Below, piece by piece: positions 37,144-47,958 of a stretch of DNA of 64,000 bases. The notes beneath the pieces were generated by a model. It worked only from the letters and a program-made list of their open reading frames with translations, made no database searches and was not told where the DNA came from. How positions within the stretch are numbered: the first letter of the stretch is position 1; the number at the start of each line of letters is the position of its first letter. The DNA comes from CAWCUZ01 sp963798795 (GTDB lineage Bacteria > Acidobacteriota > Vicinamibacteria > Vicinamibacterales > SCN-69-37): assembly GCA_963798795.1 (NCBI GenBank), contig CAWCUZ010000001.1:372001-436000 (forward strand), given 5' to 3'. The translations under genes were made by a program, and so were the position numbers.

Positions 37144-38985
37144 CTACGCCTTGTCCTTCTCCTGTTCGAGCACGGCGTCGGTGACGCTGCGCGCATCGAT
37201 CGGCAGCCCGTTGTAGTGCAGCACGCTGTGCAGCCGGGTGGCCAGCGCCGGATCGGTCTCCATCCGCAGCAGCCCGAGCATCTGCGCGTCCCGGTTCTGC
37301 TCGACGACGTAGACGCGGTCGTGCTGGCGGATGAACGCCTCCACGTCCGGTGTGAACGGATAGGCGCGCAGCCGAAAGTAGGAGGTCGCCAAACCGGCTT
37401 CGTCACGGAGCTGGTCGCGCGATTCCTCGACCGCCCAGTGGCTCGAGCCGAAGGCGATGAGGCCCACCTTGGCGCCCTCGGCCCGCTGCACGACGGGCCC
37501 CGGCACCAGCGTCCGCGCCGTGTCCGTCTTGCGCTGCAGCCGATCCAGGTTGCGCACGTAGTCGTCCGGCCGCTCGGTGTACTGGGCCATCTCGTTGTGG
37601 CCCGACCCGCGGGTGAAGAATGCCGGGCCGGGCGTGCCCGGCACCGTGCGCCACGGGATCGCGTCGCCGTCGACGTCCTTGTAGCGGCCCCAGGACGCGC
37701 CCAGTTCCCGCACCTTCGCTTCGTCCATCACCTTGCCGCGGTCGAACGGCCGCTCCGGGTACTTGAACGGCTCGGCCATCCAGGTGTTCATGCCGAGGTC
37801 GAGGTCGCTCAGGACGAAGACGATCGTCTGGAGCCGCTCGGCCAGGTCGAACGCCTCCATGGCCATCTCGTAGCACTCCTCGACCGACGCCGGCAGCAGG
37901 AGCACGTGGCGTGTGTCGCCGTGCGAGTTGACCGCGGCGAACAGAATGTCGCCCTGCGCCGTCCGCGTCGGCAGCCCCGTGGACGGCCCCACGCGCTGGA
38001 TGTCGAACACTACGGCGGGAACCTCCGCGTAGTAGGCCAGTCCCGCGAACTCCGACATCAGCGAAATGCCCGGTCCCGAGGTGGACGTCATCGCCCGCGC
38101 GCCCGCCCATCCGGCGCCAATCACCATGCCGAGCGCCGCGATTTCGTCCTCGGCCTGCAGGATGGCAAACGTCGCCTTGCCGGTGTCCTTGTCGACGCGG
38201 TACTTGCGCATGTAGCCGATCAGCGTCTCGGGGAGCGACGACGAGGGCGTGATCGGATACCACGCGACGACGGTGACGCCGGCGAACATGCAGCCCATCG
38301 CGGCCGCCGCGTTCCCCTCGACCAGCACCCGGCCCGACGTCTTGTTCGTCCGCTGGATGCGGTACGGGTCGCGCTTGGGCAGCTGCTCGGCCGCGAATCG
38401 CGCCCCGGCCTCGAGCGCGCCCATGTTGAGCGTCATCGCCTTCGGCTTCCTGCCGAGCTGCTTGGCCAGCGCCTTCTCCATTTCAGGCAGCTCGATGGAG
38501 AGCAGCTGCGCCAGCACCCCGTCATAAATCATGTTCTTGACGAGGCGGCGCAGCTTGGCGTCGGTGCACACCTCGGCCACGATCTTGTCGAACGGCACCG
38601 CATAGAACACGAGGTCGCTGCGCAGCCCGTCGAGCCGCAGCGGTTCGTCGTAGACGACGGCCCCGCCCGGGTCGAGCGCCATGACGTCCTCGCGCGCGGT
38701 CTCCGGGTTCATCGCCACCAGAAAATCGATTTCCTTCTTCCGGCTGATGTAACCGCGGTGATTCGCCCGGATGGTGTACCAGGTGGGCAGCCCCGCGATG
38801 TTCGACGGGAACAGGTTCTTGCCCGAGACGGGCACGCCCATCTGGAAGATCGACCGGAGCAGCACCAGATTCGCCGTCTGGCTGCCCGATCCGTTGACCG
38901 TCGCGACCTGGATGCTGAAGTCGTTGACGACCTGAGAACCCGGCGAAACCTGCGCAGGTTCCGCGGTGGGAAGCGTGGAACTCAT
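37144..38985 (-). CDS. korA: 2-oxoacid:ferredoxin oxidoreductase, fused gamma-alpha subunit
   Basis: The 613-residue product joins a gamma domain at the N-terminus (ATVNGSGSQTANLVLLRSIF, GYISRKKEIDFLVAMNP) to the alpha domain (GNAAAAMGCMFAGVTVVAWYPITPSS, TSTSGPGISLMSEFAG). This is the KorA architecture of many bacteria. The placement beside sucCD supports 2-oxoglutarate as substrate. It needs ferredoxin, which is not encoded here. Confidence 0.93.
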   Translation of the reverse strand: MSSTLPTAEPAQVSPGSQVVNDFSIQVATVNGSGSQTANLVLLRSIFQMGVPVSGKNLFPSNIAGLPTWYTIRANHRGYISRKKEIDFLVAMNPETAREDVMALDPGGAVVYDEPLRLDGLRSDLVFYAVPFDKIVAEVCTDAKLRRLVKNMIYDGVLAQLLSIELPEMEKALAKQLGRKPKAMTLNMGALEAGARFAAEQLPKRDPYRIQRTNKTSGRVLVEGNAAAAMGCMFAGVTVVAWYPITPSSSLPETLIGYMRKYRVDKDTGKATFAILQAEDEIAALGMVIGAGWAGARAMTSTSGPGISLMSEFAGLAYYAEVPAVVFDIQRVGPSTGLPTRTAQGDILFAAVNSHGDTRHVLLLPASVEECYEMAMEAFDLAERLQTIVFVLSDLDLGMNTWMAEPFKYPERPFDRGKVMDEAKVRELGASWGRYKDVDGDAIPWRTVPGTPGPAFFTRGSGHNEMAQYTERPDDYVRNLDRLQRKTDTARTLVPGPVVQRAEGAKVGLIAFGSSHWAVEESRDQLRDEAGLATSYFRLRAYPFTPDVEAFIRQHDRVYVVEQNRDAQMLGLLRMETDPALATRLHSVLHYNGLPIDARSVTDAVLEQEKDKA

Positions 38986-39018
38986 CTCTCCGCCGAGTAT
39001 AACGCGGTTGCTCGGGCG

Positions 39019-39894
39019 CTAGCTCCGGCCGAGCGACTCGGCCACGGCGGCGCCGATGTCAGCCGGGCTCTTGACGACCCGTGCACCAGCCTTCGACAGC
39101 GCCGCCATCTTTTCGGCCGCCGTCCCCTGCCCGCCCGAGATGATGGCGCCGGCATGGCCCATCCGGCGTCCCGGTGGCGCCGTCTGGCCGGCAATGAACG
39201 CGACGACCGGTTTGCTGAACGACGCCGCGATGAACGCCGCCGCCTCTTCCTCGGCGCTGCCCCCGATTTCGCCGATGAGCACGACCGCCTCCGTTTCCGG
39301 ATCGGCCGCAAACAGCCTCAGCGCGTCGATGAAGCTGGTGCCGATGAGCGGGTCGCCGCCGATGCCGATGCAGGTCGTCTGCCCCAGCCCGCGGCCCGTG
39401 AGCTGATGGATGGCCTCGTAGGTGAGCGTGCCGCTCTTGGAGACGATGCCCACGCGGCCTTCCCGGCAGATGTGACCGGGGATGATCCCGGCCTTGGCCC
39501 GTCCGGCCGAGATCAACCCGGGACAGTTCGGCCCAATCAGCCGCGTCGACGTGCCTTCCAGGAACGCGAGCGCGCGCATCATGTCGAGGGTCGGAATGCC
39601 TTCCGTGATGCACACGACGAGCGGCAGGCCGGCGGCGGCCGCTTCCATGATGGCGTCGGCGGCGCCTGGCGGCGGCACGAAGATCACCGACGCATTGGCG
39701 CCGGTCTCTCGTACCGCCTCGGCCACCGTGTCGAACACCGGCCAGCCCTCGTGCGTCGTCCCGCCCTTGCCCGGCGTGACCCCGCCCACGACGTTCGTGC
39801 CGTACTCCTGGGCCTGCCTGGCGTGGAACGTGCCTTCGCGGCCGGTCAGCCCCTGCACCAGCAGGCGCGTGGCCTTGTCGATGAGGATGCTCAT
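39019..39894 (-). CDS. sucD: succinyl-CoA synthetase alpha subunit
   Basis: The 291-residue subunit binds CoA and carries the phosphorylated His247 in RRMGHAGAI. GLTGREGTFHARQ and GPNCPGLISAG are also typical. It overlaps sucC by ATGA. It makes ATP or GTP from succinyl-CoA, or runs in reverse. Confidence 0.96.
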   Translation of the reverse strand: MSILIDKATRLLVQGLTGREGTFHARQAQEYGTNVVGGVTPGKGGTTHEGWPVFDTVAEAVRETGANASVIFVPPPGAADAIMEAAAAGLPLVVCITEGIPTLDMMRALAFLEGTSTRLIGPNCPGLISAGRAKAGIIPGHICREGRVGIVSKSGTLTYEAIHQLTGRGLGQTTCIGIGGDPLIGTSFIDALRLFAADPETEAVVLIGEIGGSAEEEAAAFIAASFSKPVVAFIAGQTAPPGRRMGHAGAIISGGQGTAAEKMAALSKAGARVVKSPADIGAAVAESLGRS

Positions 39895-41049
39895 GCCAGG
39901 GCCACCACCTTCTTCGCCGCGTCGCCCATCGTGTCGGCGGTCGTGAAGTTCAGCCCGCTCCCGGCCAGCATCTTCTTTCCGGCTTCCACGTTCGTCCCTT
40001 CCATCCGGATGACGATGGGCACCCTGACTCCCAGGTCGTTCACCGCGGCGATGAGCCCCTCGGCCAGCACGTCGCACCGCAGGATGCCGCCAAAGATATT
40101 GATGAGCACGGCCTTCACGGCCTTGTCGGACATCAGGATGCGGAAGGCGTTCTTGATCTGCTCCGCGTTGGCGCCGCCGCCCACGTCGAGGAAATTCGCC
40201 GGCTCCCCGCCCGCCAGCTTGATGATGTCCATCGTCGCCATCGCCAGACCGGCGCCGTTGACCATGCAGCCGATGGTGCCGTCCAGCTTGATGTAGTTGA
40301 GCGAGTACTTCGACGCCTCGATCTCGAGCGGCGGCTCCTCGGCCCGATCGCGGAGCTCCGTGAACTCCGGGTGCCGGTAGAGGGCGTTGTCGTCGAGATT
40401 GATCTTGGCATCGAGCGCCAGCAGGTCGCCGGCCTCGGTCACGACGAGCGGATTGATCTCGACCAGCGACGCGTCTGTGGCCAGGAAGGCGCCGTAGACC
40501 GCCATCATCAGCCTGGCCGCCTTGCGCACCTGTTCGGGCGTCAGCCCCAGACGGAACGCCAGCTCGCGCGCCTGAAACGGCTGAAGGCCGAGTGCCGGGT
40601 GAACGAATGCCTTGAAAATCCTGTCCGGCGTCTCGGCGGCCACTTTCTCGATTTCGACGCCGCCCTCCGAGCTGACCATCAGCACCGGCTTCTGCGTGGA
40701 CCGGTCGATGACGAGGCCAAGATACAGCTCCCGGCTCATCCGAAGGCCCTGCTCGACGAGCAGCCTCGACACGACGCGACCCTCGGGGCCGGTCTGGTGG
40801 GTGACGAGGGTCATGCCGAGCATCTTCCCGGCCGCCGTCCGCGCTTCATCGGCGTCCTTGACGACCTTGACGCCGCCGCCCTTTCCTCGTCCTCCCGCGT
40901 GAATTTGCGCTTTGACGACGACGGTGCCGCCGCCCAGTTCGACGGCAGCCGCCCCGGCCTCGTCGGCTGTGAAGACGACCTTGCCGCGGGGAACCGGCAC
41001 GCCGTGTTGCGCAAGGATGGCCTTCCCTTGGGTACTCGTGAATCTTCAT
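39891..41049 (-). CDS. sucC: succinyl-CoA synthetase beta subunit, one frameshift near the start
   Basis: The ATP-grasp beta subunit reads cleanly from VPVPRGKVVFT to the end (KAQIHAGGRGKGGGV, EINPLVVTEAGDLLALDAKI, NIFGGILRCDVLAEG). The true N-terminus, MKIHEY at 41049, is split from AKAILAQHGVP-type sequence (GKAILAQHG) by one extra base at 41030-41032. The corrected length is about 386 residues. A REP-like hairpin lies 100 bases upstream. Confidence 0.92.
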
Positions 41050-41144
41050 CGCGACCCGCAAGTCTATCAAACGGATCGCTGAGCGGAATGGCGGACGGGG
41101 CGTTTCGACGGCGGGCCGTGGCGCGGGGTGGCGCTTGGATGGAG

Positions 41145-41166
41145 CGCCGGGTCTTCAGACCCGGCG
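41145..41166. repeat. REP-like hairpin upstream of sucC
   Basis: CGCCGGGTC and GACCCGGCG pair perfectly around TTCA. There is no U-run. It lies between the small membrane gene and sucC and could end or stabilise transcripts. Confidence 0.55.
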
Positions 41167-41189
41167 ACAGCCGGTCTGGACGCCGGACG

Positions 41190-41348
41190 CTAGCGGCTCA
41201 ACCACCAGCTGGCGGCGACGAGCGCCGCGCCGATGACGAAGCGTCCGAAGAGGAAGAGGGTCGTGGCGCGCTGCCGAAGTGTGGCCTCGGCCCCGAGGGA
41301 CCCGGCCACGATGAGTGCGGCGCCTACCACCTGGAGAACACCAGCCAT
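41190..41348 (-). CDS. small two-helix membrane protein, unknown
   Basis: The 52-residue product has two hydrophobic segments (GVLQVVGAALIVAGSLGAEA and FLFGRFVIGAALVAASWWLS) split by a basic turn. I know no family. It lies between mdh and sucC on the same strand; expression is uncertain. Confidence 0.45.
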   Translation of the reverse strand: MAGVLQVVGAALIVAGSLGAEATLRQRATTLFLFGRFVIGAALVAASWWLSR

Positions 41349-41503
41349 GGGCTTGTTCCTTGCCGCGGTGGAGAAGCAAGGCTCGTGCCGTTGCAAGGAC
41401 GTCACGTGGATGGGTGTTCGGAATGGACACAAGGGCGACCAGGAAGGTAATTCCGGGTCGCCCTTGCAATTTTGTTAGGGCCGGGCCGAAAGTGGGTCCA
41501 AAA

Positions 41504-42430
41504 CTACACGCCGATGACGTCCACGAGTTCCTTGACCGCGGCGGCCGACTTCTGAAACGCGGCCTGCTCGTCGGCCGAAAGCTTGATCTCGATGATCTGT
41601 TCGGCGCCGCCCTTGCCCAGCTTGACCGGCACCCCCACGAACAGGTCGCGGACGCCGTACTCGCCCTGCAGGAAGACCGAGCATGGGAGGATCTGCTTCT
41701 TGTCCTTGAGAATCGCCTCCACCATCTGCGCCGCGGCCGCACCCGGTGCGTACCAGGCGCTCGTGCCGACGAGTTTGGTGATCTCGGCGCCGCCCTTGGC
41801 CGTGCGGGCGCAGATGGCGTCGATCCGGTCCTTGGACAGCAACTCGGTAATCGGGATGCCGGCGACGGTCGAGAACCGCGGCAGCGGCACCATGGTGTCC
41901 CCATGGCCGCCGAGAACGAAGGCGTGGATGTTGTCCACCGACACGTTCAGTTCCATGGCGATGAACGCCCGCATCCGGGCCGAATCGAGGACGCCGGCCA
42001 TGCCCACCACGCGCTCCCGCGGAAAGCCGCTGAGCCGATAGACCGCCTGGCACATCGCGTCGAGCGGATTGGCCACCGGGACGATGATGGCGTTCGGCGA
42101 GTGCTTGACCACCTGCTCGGTGACCGTCTGCATGATCTTGAAGTTGACCTGCAGCAGGTCGTCCCGGCTCATGCCGGGCTTGCGCGGCACGCCGGACGTG
42201 ATGACGACGACGTCGGACCCCGCGGTCGCGGCGTAGTCGCCCGTGCCGATCAGCCGGGCGTCCGATCCCTCGATCGGACAGGACTGGAAGATGTCGAGCG
42301 CGATGCCCTGCGCCTTCTCGGCCGCGATATCGACGACGACGACGTCGGCCAGTTCCCGGGCCGCGAGGCTGCGCGCCACGGTCGCGCCGACGTTGCCGGC
42401 GCCGCCCACCACGGTCACTTTGCGATTCAT
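41504..42430 (-). CDS. mdh: malate dehydrogenase (LDH-like type)
   Basis: The 308-residue NAD enzyme has GGAGNVGATVA at the start, the substrate arginines in GVPRKPGMSRDDLL and the catalytic histidine in LGGHGDTMVPLPR. It turns malate to oxaloacetate. It overlaps icd by four bases. Confidence 0.95.
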   Translation of the reverse strand: MNRKVTVVGGAGNVGATVARSLAARELADVVVVDIAAEKAQGIALDIFQSCPIEGSDARLIGTGDYAATAGSDVVVITSGVPRKPGMSRDDLLQVNFKIMQTVTEQVVKHSPNAIIVPVANPLDAMCQAVYRLSGFPRERVVGMAGVLDSARMRAFIAMELNVSVDNIHAFVLGGHGDTMVPLPRFSTVAGIPITELLSKDRIDAICARTAKGGAEITKLVGTSAWYAPGAAAAQMVEAILKDKKQILPCSVFLQGEYGVRDLFVGVPVKLGKGGAEQIIEIKLSADEQAAFQKSAAAVKELVDVIGV

Positions 42431-43701
42431 GATGTCCCTCCTCGAACGTCCTGCGCGCCCGGGACAACCGGCGGCAGGGGCAACATGTGCTCGATCATCG
42501 CGTCCGCGAACGCCGACGTCTTCAGTTCGGTGGCTCCCTCAATCAATCGAGCCAGATCATATGTCACCTGCCTGGCCGCGATCGTCCGTTTCAGCGACTC
42601 GACGACCACGTCGGCCGCCTCGGTCCAGCCGAGGTAGCGCAGCATCATCTCTCCGGACAGGATGACCGACCCGGGGTTCACCTTGTCCTGGTTGGCGTAC
42701 TTTGGCGCCGTGCCGTGCGTGGCCTCGAAGACGGCATGGCCGGTGACGTAATTGATGTTGCCGCCGGGGGCGATGCCGATGCCGCCCACCTGCGCCGCCA
42801 GCGCGTCGGAAATGTAGTCGCCGTTCAGGTTCGGCGTGGCGATCACGTCGTACTCGGCGGGACGCGTCAGGATCTGTTGCAGGAAGGCGTCGGCAATCAC
42901 GTCCTTGATGACCAGGCCGTCCGGCAGCCGGCACCACGGGCCGCCGTCGACCTCCTCGGCGCCGAACTCGCGTCTGGCCAGCTCGTACCCCCAGTCGCGG
43001 AACGCTCCTTCGGTGAACTTCATGATGTTGCCCTTGTGCACGAGCGCCACGCTCGTGCGGCCGTTGGCGCGCGCGTACTCGATCGCGGCCCGCACCAGCC
43101 GCTCCGTGCCTTCGCGCGAGACCGGCTTGATCCCGACGCCGGTGGAGTCCGGGAAGCGGATCTTCTTGTACCACTGCGGGAAGGCGTCGCGGAACAGCCG
43201 GAGAAACTCCGCCGCTTCCGGGCTTCCCTGCCGGAACTCGATTCCAGCGTAGATGTCTTCCGTGTTCTCGCGGAAGATCACCATGTCGACGAGGTCAGGG
43301 CGTCTGACCGGCGTCTCCATGCCCGCAAAGTAGCGGACGGGCCGGAGGCAGACGTACAAGTCAAGTTCCTGACGCAGCGCCACGTTCAGCGACCGGATCC
43401 CGCCGCCGACCGGCGTCGTCAGCGGGCCTTTGATCCCGACGAGGTACTGCCGGAAGGCCGCAAGCGTGTCGTCGGGCAGCCACTGTCCCGTCTGCTTGAA
43501 CGCCTTCTCGCCCGCCAGCACTTCACGCCAGTCGATTCGACGCCGATCGCCGTACGCGCGCGCGACGGCAGCGTCGAACACGCGCACCGCGGCCCGCCAG
43601 ATGTCCGGGCCCGTCCCGTCGCCTTCGATGAATGGAATGATCGGCCGATCGGGAACGACCAGACGATCGTGCTGACGTGTGATGGCCTCGGCTGTCTTCA
43701 C
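42427..43701 (-). CDS. icd: NADP-type isocitrate dehydrogenase
   Basis: The 424-residue enzyme shows IPFIEGDGTGPDIW, GGGIRSLNVALRQELDLYVCLRPVRYF with the phosphorylatable serine region, FRENTEDIYAGIEF, and TPNLNGDYISDALAAQ. It decarboxylates isocitrate to 2-oxoglutarate. The start is GTG 43701. It is the first gene of the mdh-suc-kor run; a TATAAT box lies about 170 bases upstream. Confidence 0.95.
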   Translation of the reverse strand: MKTAEAITRQHDRLVVPDRPIIPFIEGDGTGPDIWRAAVRVFDAAVARAYGDRRRIDWREVLAGEKAFKQTGQWLPDDTLAAFRQYLVGIKGPLTTPVGGGIRSLNVALRQELDLYVCLRPVRYFAGMETPVRRPDLVDMVIFRENTEDIYAGIEFRQGSPEAAEFLRLFRDAFPQWYKKIRFPDSTGVGIKPVSREGTERLVRAAIEYARANGRTSVALVHKGNIMKFTEGAFRDWGYELARREFGAEEVDGGPWCRLPDGLVIKDVIADAFLQQILTRPAEYDVIATPNLNGDYISDALAAQVGGIGIAPGGNINYVTGHAVFEATHGTAPKYANQDKVNPGSVILSGEMMLRYLGWTEAADVVVESLKRTIAARQVTYDLARLIEGATELKTSAFADAMIEHMLPLPPVVPGAQDVRGGTS

Positions 43702-43719
43702 GGAACCTCACTTGACGGG

Positions 43720-43735
43720 ATTAGGTCAGACCCCA
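43720..43735. repeat. GGTCAGACCCC fragment
   Basis: ATTAGGTCAGACCCCA resembles the GTCAGACCTCTGTCCCC core at 11768-11783. It may be a degenerate unit of the same dispersed repeat, in the icd leader. Confidence 0.3.
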
Positions 43736-43868
43736 GATGGGCCGTTACGAGATCTTCACAGAACCTGTGGAAAACTTTGTGGAAAACTCCCGCCGCCGAC
43801 GCGAACGGCCGCACCTTTCCGCGCGATGCAGCGGTTTGCACACCGTTGGTGCGCCCCGCGGCGCCACG

Positions 43869-43874
43869 ATTATA
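43869..43874 (-). promoter_or_regulatory. -10 box upstream of icd
   Basis: TATAAT on the minus strand is the best promoter-like match in the 198-base gap before icd. No good -35 box is seen. The leader would be about 160 bases. Confidence 0.35.
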
Positions 43875-43899
43875 GACAAGGAGGGGAACGGTCGGGCGA

Positions 43900-44424
43900 T
43901 TACCGGAGGGTCAGGCGATAGGTCGCGCCCGAAATCGGATCGATCAGCTCCACGATTTCCGCGTCCACGGTGTGCACGAACAATCCGCCGCCAACCGGAT
44001 CACCGGCTGAGAGCACGTGGACGTCGTCGCCTGACGCGAGAACCGCGCGCCGTGTCACCGTGCCCTCGGCGGTGTTCGCCAGGATGGCGACGAGCCGGGG
44101 CAGCACCGGAGCTGGCGGCGCGAGCACCGGCGGCGCGTTCTCGATCGGCGGCGCCGCGGACGTCGGCGGAGGCGGTCCGGGACGTGGGCCGAATCGAAAC
44201 GGATTTCGTGTGGGCACGGGAAATGTCGGCGGCTCGGAGAGTCGCTGGCGCAGCCGCGCGACCTGTGCGTTGACGTCGTTCACCGCGGGTGTCGCCTGGT
44301 CGAACGCCGCGAGATCCGCAGCAGTCATCGGCGGCGGCGCGGGCGGGGGCGCCGCGGGTGCCACCACCCACGTCGTGACGGACACGACGCCGCCGAGCAC
44401 GAGCACCGTTCGAAGTCGCCGCAT
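43900..44424 (-). CDS. PilP/GspC-like periplasmic protein
   Basis: The 174-residue product has one N-terminal membrane anchor (VLVLGGVVSVTTWVV), a Pro-rich linker with RNPFRFGPRPGPPPP, and a C-terminal beta domain ending GATYRLTLR. The NPF motif and closing beta-strand pattern (GDPVGGGLFVHTVDAEIVELID) match PilP/GspC homology-region domains. The link to type IV pilus or type II secretion is inferred. It is not next to the pil cluster at the end of the window. Confidence 0.55.
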   Translation of the reverse strand: MRRLRTVLVLGGVVSVTTWVVAPAAPPPAPPPMTAADLAAFDQATPAVNDVNAQVARLRQRLSEPPTFPVPTRNPFRFGPRPGPPPPTSAAPPIENAPPVLAPPAPVLPRLVAILANTAEGTVTRRAVLASGDDVHVLSAGDPVGGGLFVHTVDAEIVELIDPISGATYRLTLR

Positions 44425-44493
44425 CGTCAATCGATCCGGAAAAATCGTAGCACTGCCGCCGGAGACCGGCAAGCCGCGCGCGCCGGGACATGC

Positions 44494-44499
44494 TAGTAT
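44494..44499 (+). promoter_or_regulatory. -10 box five bases from the kdsB start
   Basis: TAGTAT is followed by five bases and GTG 44505. The ATG at 44490 would overlap this box, so GTG is preferred as the start. Confidence 0.45.
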
Positions 44500-44504
44500 T
44501 TGCC

Positions 44505-45298
44505 GTGCCCGTTGTTGTGCCTTCAAAGCTGGCACGTTCGATCACGTCTGCGCGCGTCATCGCTGTCGTTCCCGCCCGGTACCGTTCGACTCGCCTCCCC
44601 GGCAAGCCGCTCGCGCTCATCGAAGGCCGTCCGATGGTGGAGCACGTGTGCCGGCGCGCCGGGCGCGCGCGCCGCGTCGACGCGGTCGTCGTCGCCACCG
44701 ACGACGACCGCGTGGCCGCAGCGGTCGACGCCTTCGGCGGCACCGCCGTCATGACCGGTGCGGGTCACCAGACGGGAACCGATCGGCTGGCGGAAGTCGC
44801 CGCACACCTGGATGCGGACCTCGTCGTCAACGTTCAGGGCGATGAGCCGCTGATCACGCCCGAGGCCATCGACGCGGCCGTGGCTCTTCTGCTCGACCGG
44901 CCGGGCGACGTCGTGGGAACCCTTCGCAGGCGCCTCGAAGACCCGGCAGACCTGACGAATCCCGCGGTGGTCAAGCTCGTCGTCGATCGCGAGGGATGCG
45001 CGCTCTACTTCACCCGCGCCCCCGTGCCGTTCGTCCGCGATGGCGGCACCGCGCCGCCGATGTGGCGCCATGTCGGACTCTACGTCTATCGCCGGCCGTT
45101 TCTGCTCACGCTGGCCACGCTCCCGCAAACGCCGTTGGAACTGGCCGAGGGCCTCGAACAGCTTCGCGTGCTCGAGCACGGCTACCGGATCCGGACGGCC
45201 GAAACGACTGCGAACAGCATTGGCGTCGACACCGCCGAGGATCTCGAGCGCGTCCGGCGCCTCGTCGAAACCGGCGCGCATTGCCTGAGGCAGCAGAC

Positions 45299-45302
<4 letters not shown>
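44505..45302 (+). CDS. kdsB: CMP-Kdo synthetase
   Basis: KdsB links Kdo to CMP for lipid A glycosylation. Motifs are VIAVVPARYRSTRLPGKPLALI, VVVATDDDRV, TGTDRLAEVA and VNVQGDEPLI; the length of about 265 residues is normal for this cytoplasmic enzyme. GTG 44505 lies directly after a TAGTAT box; ATG 44490 and GTG 44517 are alternatives. It overlaps pyrG by ATGA, so CTP supply and use are coupled. Confidence 0.94.
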
Positions 45303-46972
<1,670 letters not shown>

Positions 46973-46999
46973 ATCGCTCGCCGCGCGGGATCTCGTCGT

Positions 47000-47019
47000 C
47001 GCAGGGCTTCGGCCCTGCG
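47000..47019. repeat. REP-like hairpin with TTCG loop
   Basis: CGCAGGGC and GCCCTGCG pair perfectly over 8 bp around a TTCG tetraloop. It follows pyrG by 28 bases. It may act as a rho-independent-like barrier without a U-run. Confidence 0.55.
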
Positions 47020-47022
47020 AGC

Positions 47023-47050
47023 GCCGCGGCGGCCTGAAGGCCGCGCCGCC
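47023..47050. repeat. second hairpin, CGGCCTGAAGGCCG type
   Basis: The GGCGGCC arm pairs with GGCCGCGCC across TGAA, directly after the first hairpin. The pair resembles dispersed REP/BIME units. Confidence 0.45.
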
Positions 47051-47079
47051 TACGTCGCCCTGCGCCAGTGCGGGAGCCC

Positions 47080-47085
47080 TATAAT
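47080..47085 (+). promoter_or_regulatory. TATAAT box overlapping the annotated kdsA start
   Basis: TATAAT overlaps ATG 47084. Seven bases on, GTG 47093 is in frame and could be the real leaderless start. Confidence 0.4.
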
Positions 47086-47950
47086 GGCGGGCGTGAGCGA
47101 GCCTTTTCAGCCCGTACGGGAAGTCGCCATCGCCGACGATGTCGTCCTGGGACGGCATTCCCTGGTGCTGATTGCCGGCCCGTGCGTCATCGAAAGCGAG
47201 TCGCACGCGGTCGAACTGGCTCGGGCCATTGCCCGGATCGCGCGCCGGGTCGGCGTTCCCTACGTCTTCAAGGCATCGTTCGACAAGGCGAATCGCACGT
47301 CGGTCGAGTCCTTCCGCGGGCCTGGCCTCGAGTCGGGTCTCGCGACGCTCGCGCGCGTGCGGCGTGAGGTGGGGGTGCCGGTGCTCACCGACATCCACGA
47401 AGTCGCCCAGGCCGGCCCTGTCGCGGAAGTGGCCGACGTGCTCCAGATTCCGGCCTTTCTGTCGCGGCAGACCGATCTCATCACGGCCGCCGCCCGCACG
47501 GGCCGGGTGGTCAACCTGAAGAAGGGCCAATTCCTGGCGCCGCACGACGTTCGCCATGGCATCAGGAAGATCACGTCGGCCGGCAACAACCGGGTCTTCG
47601 TCACCGAGCGCGGATTTTCGTTCGGCTACAACAACCTGGTTGTGGACATGCGCGCGTTTCCGATCATCCGCGGTCTGGGCGTGCCGGTCGTCTTCGATGT
47701 CACGCACAGCCTCCAGCTTCCGGGCGGCGGCGACGGCGTGACCGCCGGGCAGGCCGAGTTCATCGAGCCGCTCGCGTCGGCGGGCGTCGCCGCCGGCGTC
47801 GACGGCGTGTTCCTCGAAATCCACGAGGAACCCGCCCGAGCCAGGAGCGACGCCCAGAACGCTCTGGCGCTTGCTCGACTGGAGCCGCTGCTGGAACGGC
47901 TGGTCCGCATCAACACGATCGTCAAGACGGCGGCGAGGGTCGCGGGCTGA
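47084..47950 (+). CDS. kdsA: Kdo-8-phosphate synthase
   Basis: The 288-residue enzyme condenses arabinose-5-phosphate with phosphoenolpyruvate. Motifs are LIAGPCVIESE, FKASFDKANRTS, TDIHE, and VFDVTHSLQLPGG. It contains the FRGPGLESGL loop. The start is ATG 47084, or GTG 47093 if the TATAAT box is used. It follows the two hairpins. Confidence 0.95.
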   Translation: MAGVSEPFQPVREVAIADDVVLGRHSLVLIAGPCVIESESHAVELARAIARIARRVGVPYVFKASFDKANRTSVESFRGPGLESGLATLARVRREVGVPVLTDIHEVAQAGPVAEVADVLQIPAFLSRQTDLITAAARTGRVVNLKKGQFLAPHDVRHGIRKITSAGNNRVFVTERGFSFGYNNLVVDMRAFPIIRGLGVPVVFDVTHSLQLPGGGDGVTAGQAEFIEPLASAGVAAGVDGVFLEIHEEPARARSDAQNALALARLEPLLERLVRINTIVKTAARVAG

Positions 47951-47958
47951 CGAGGGAC

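Noticed and set aside
36946..40296. A 1116-codon open frame on the plus strand antisense to korAB and sucCD
   Set aside because: It mirrors the codons of well-conserved minus-strand genes and is rich in Arg, His and Asp, as expected for an antisense frame in GC-rich DNA. No domain was seen.
44490..44504. ATG 44490 as the kdsB start
   Set aside because: It lies upstream of the TAGTAT box and would add residues not found in KdsB proteins.
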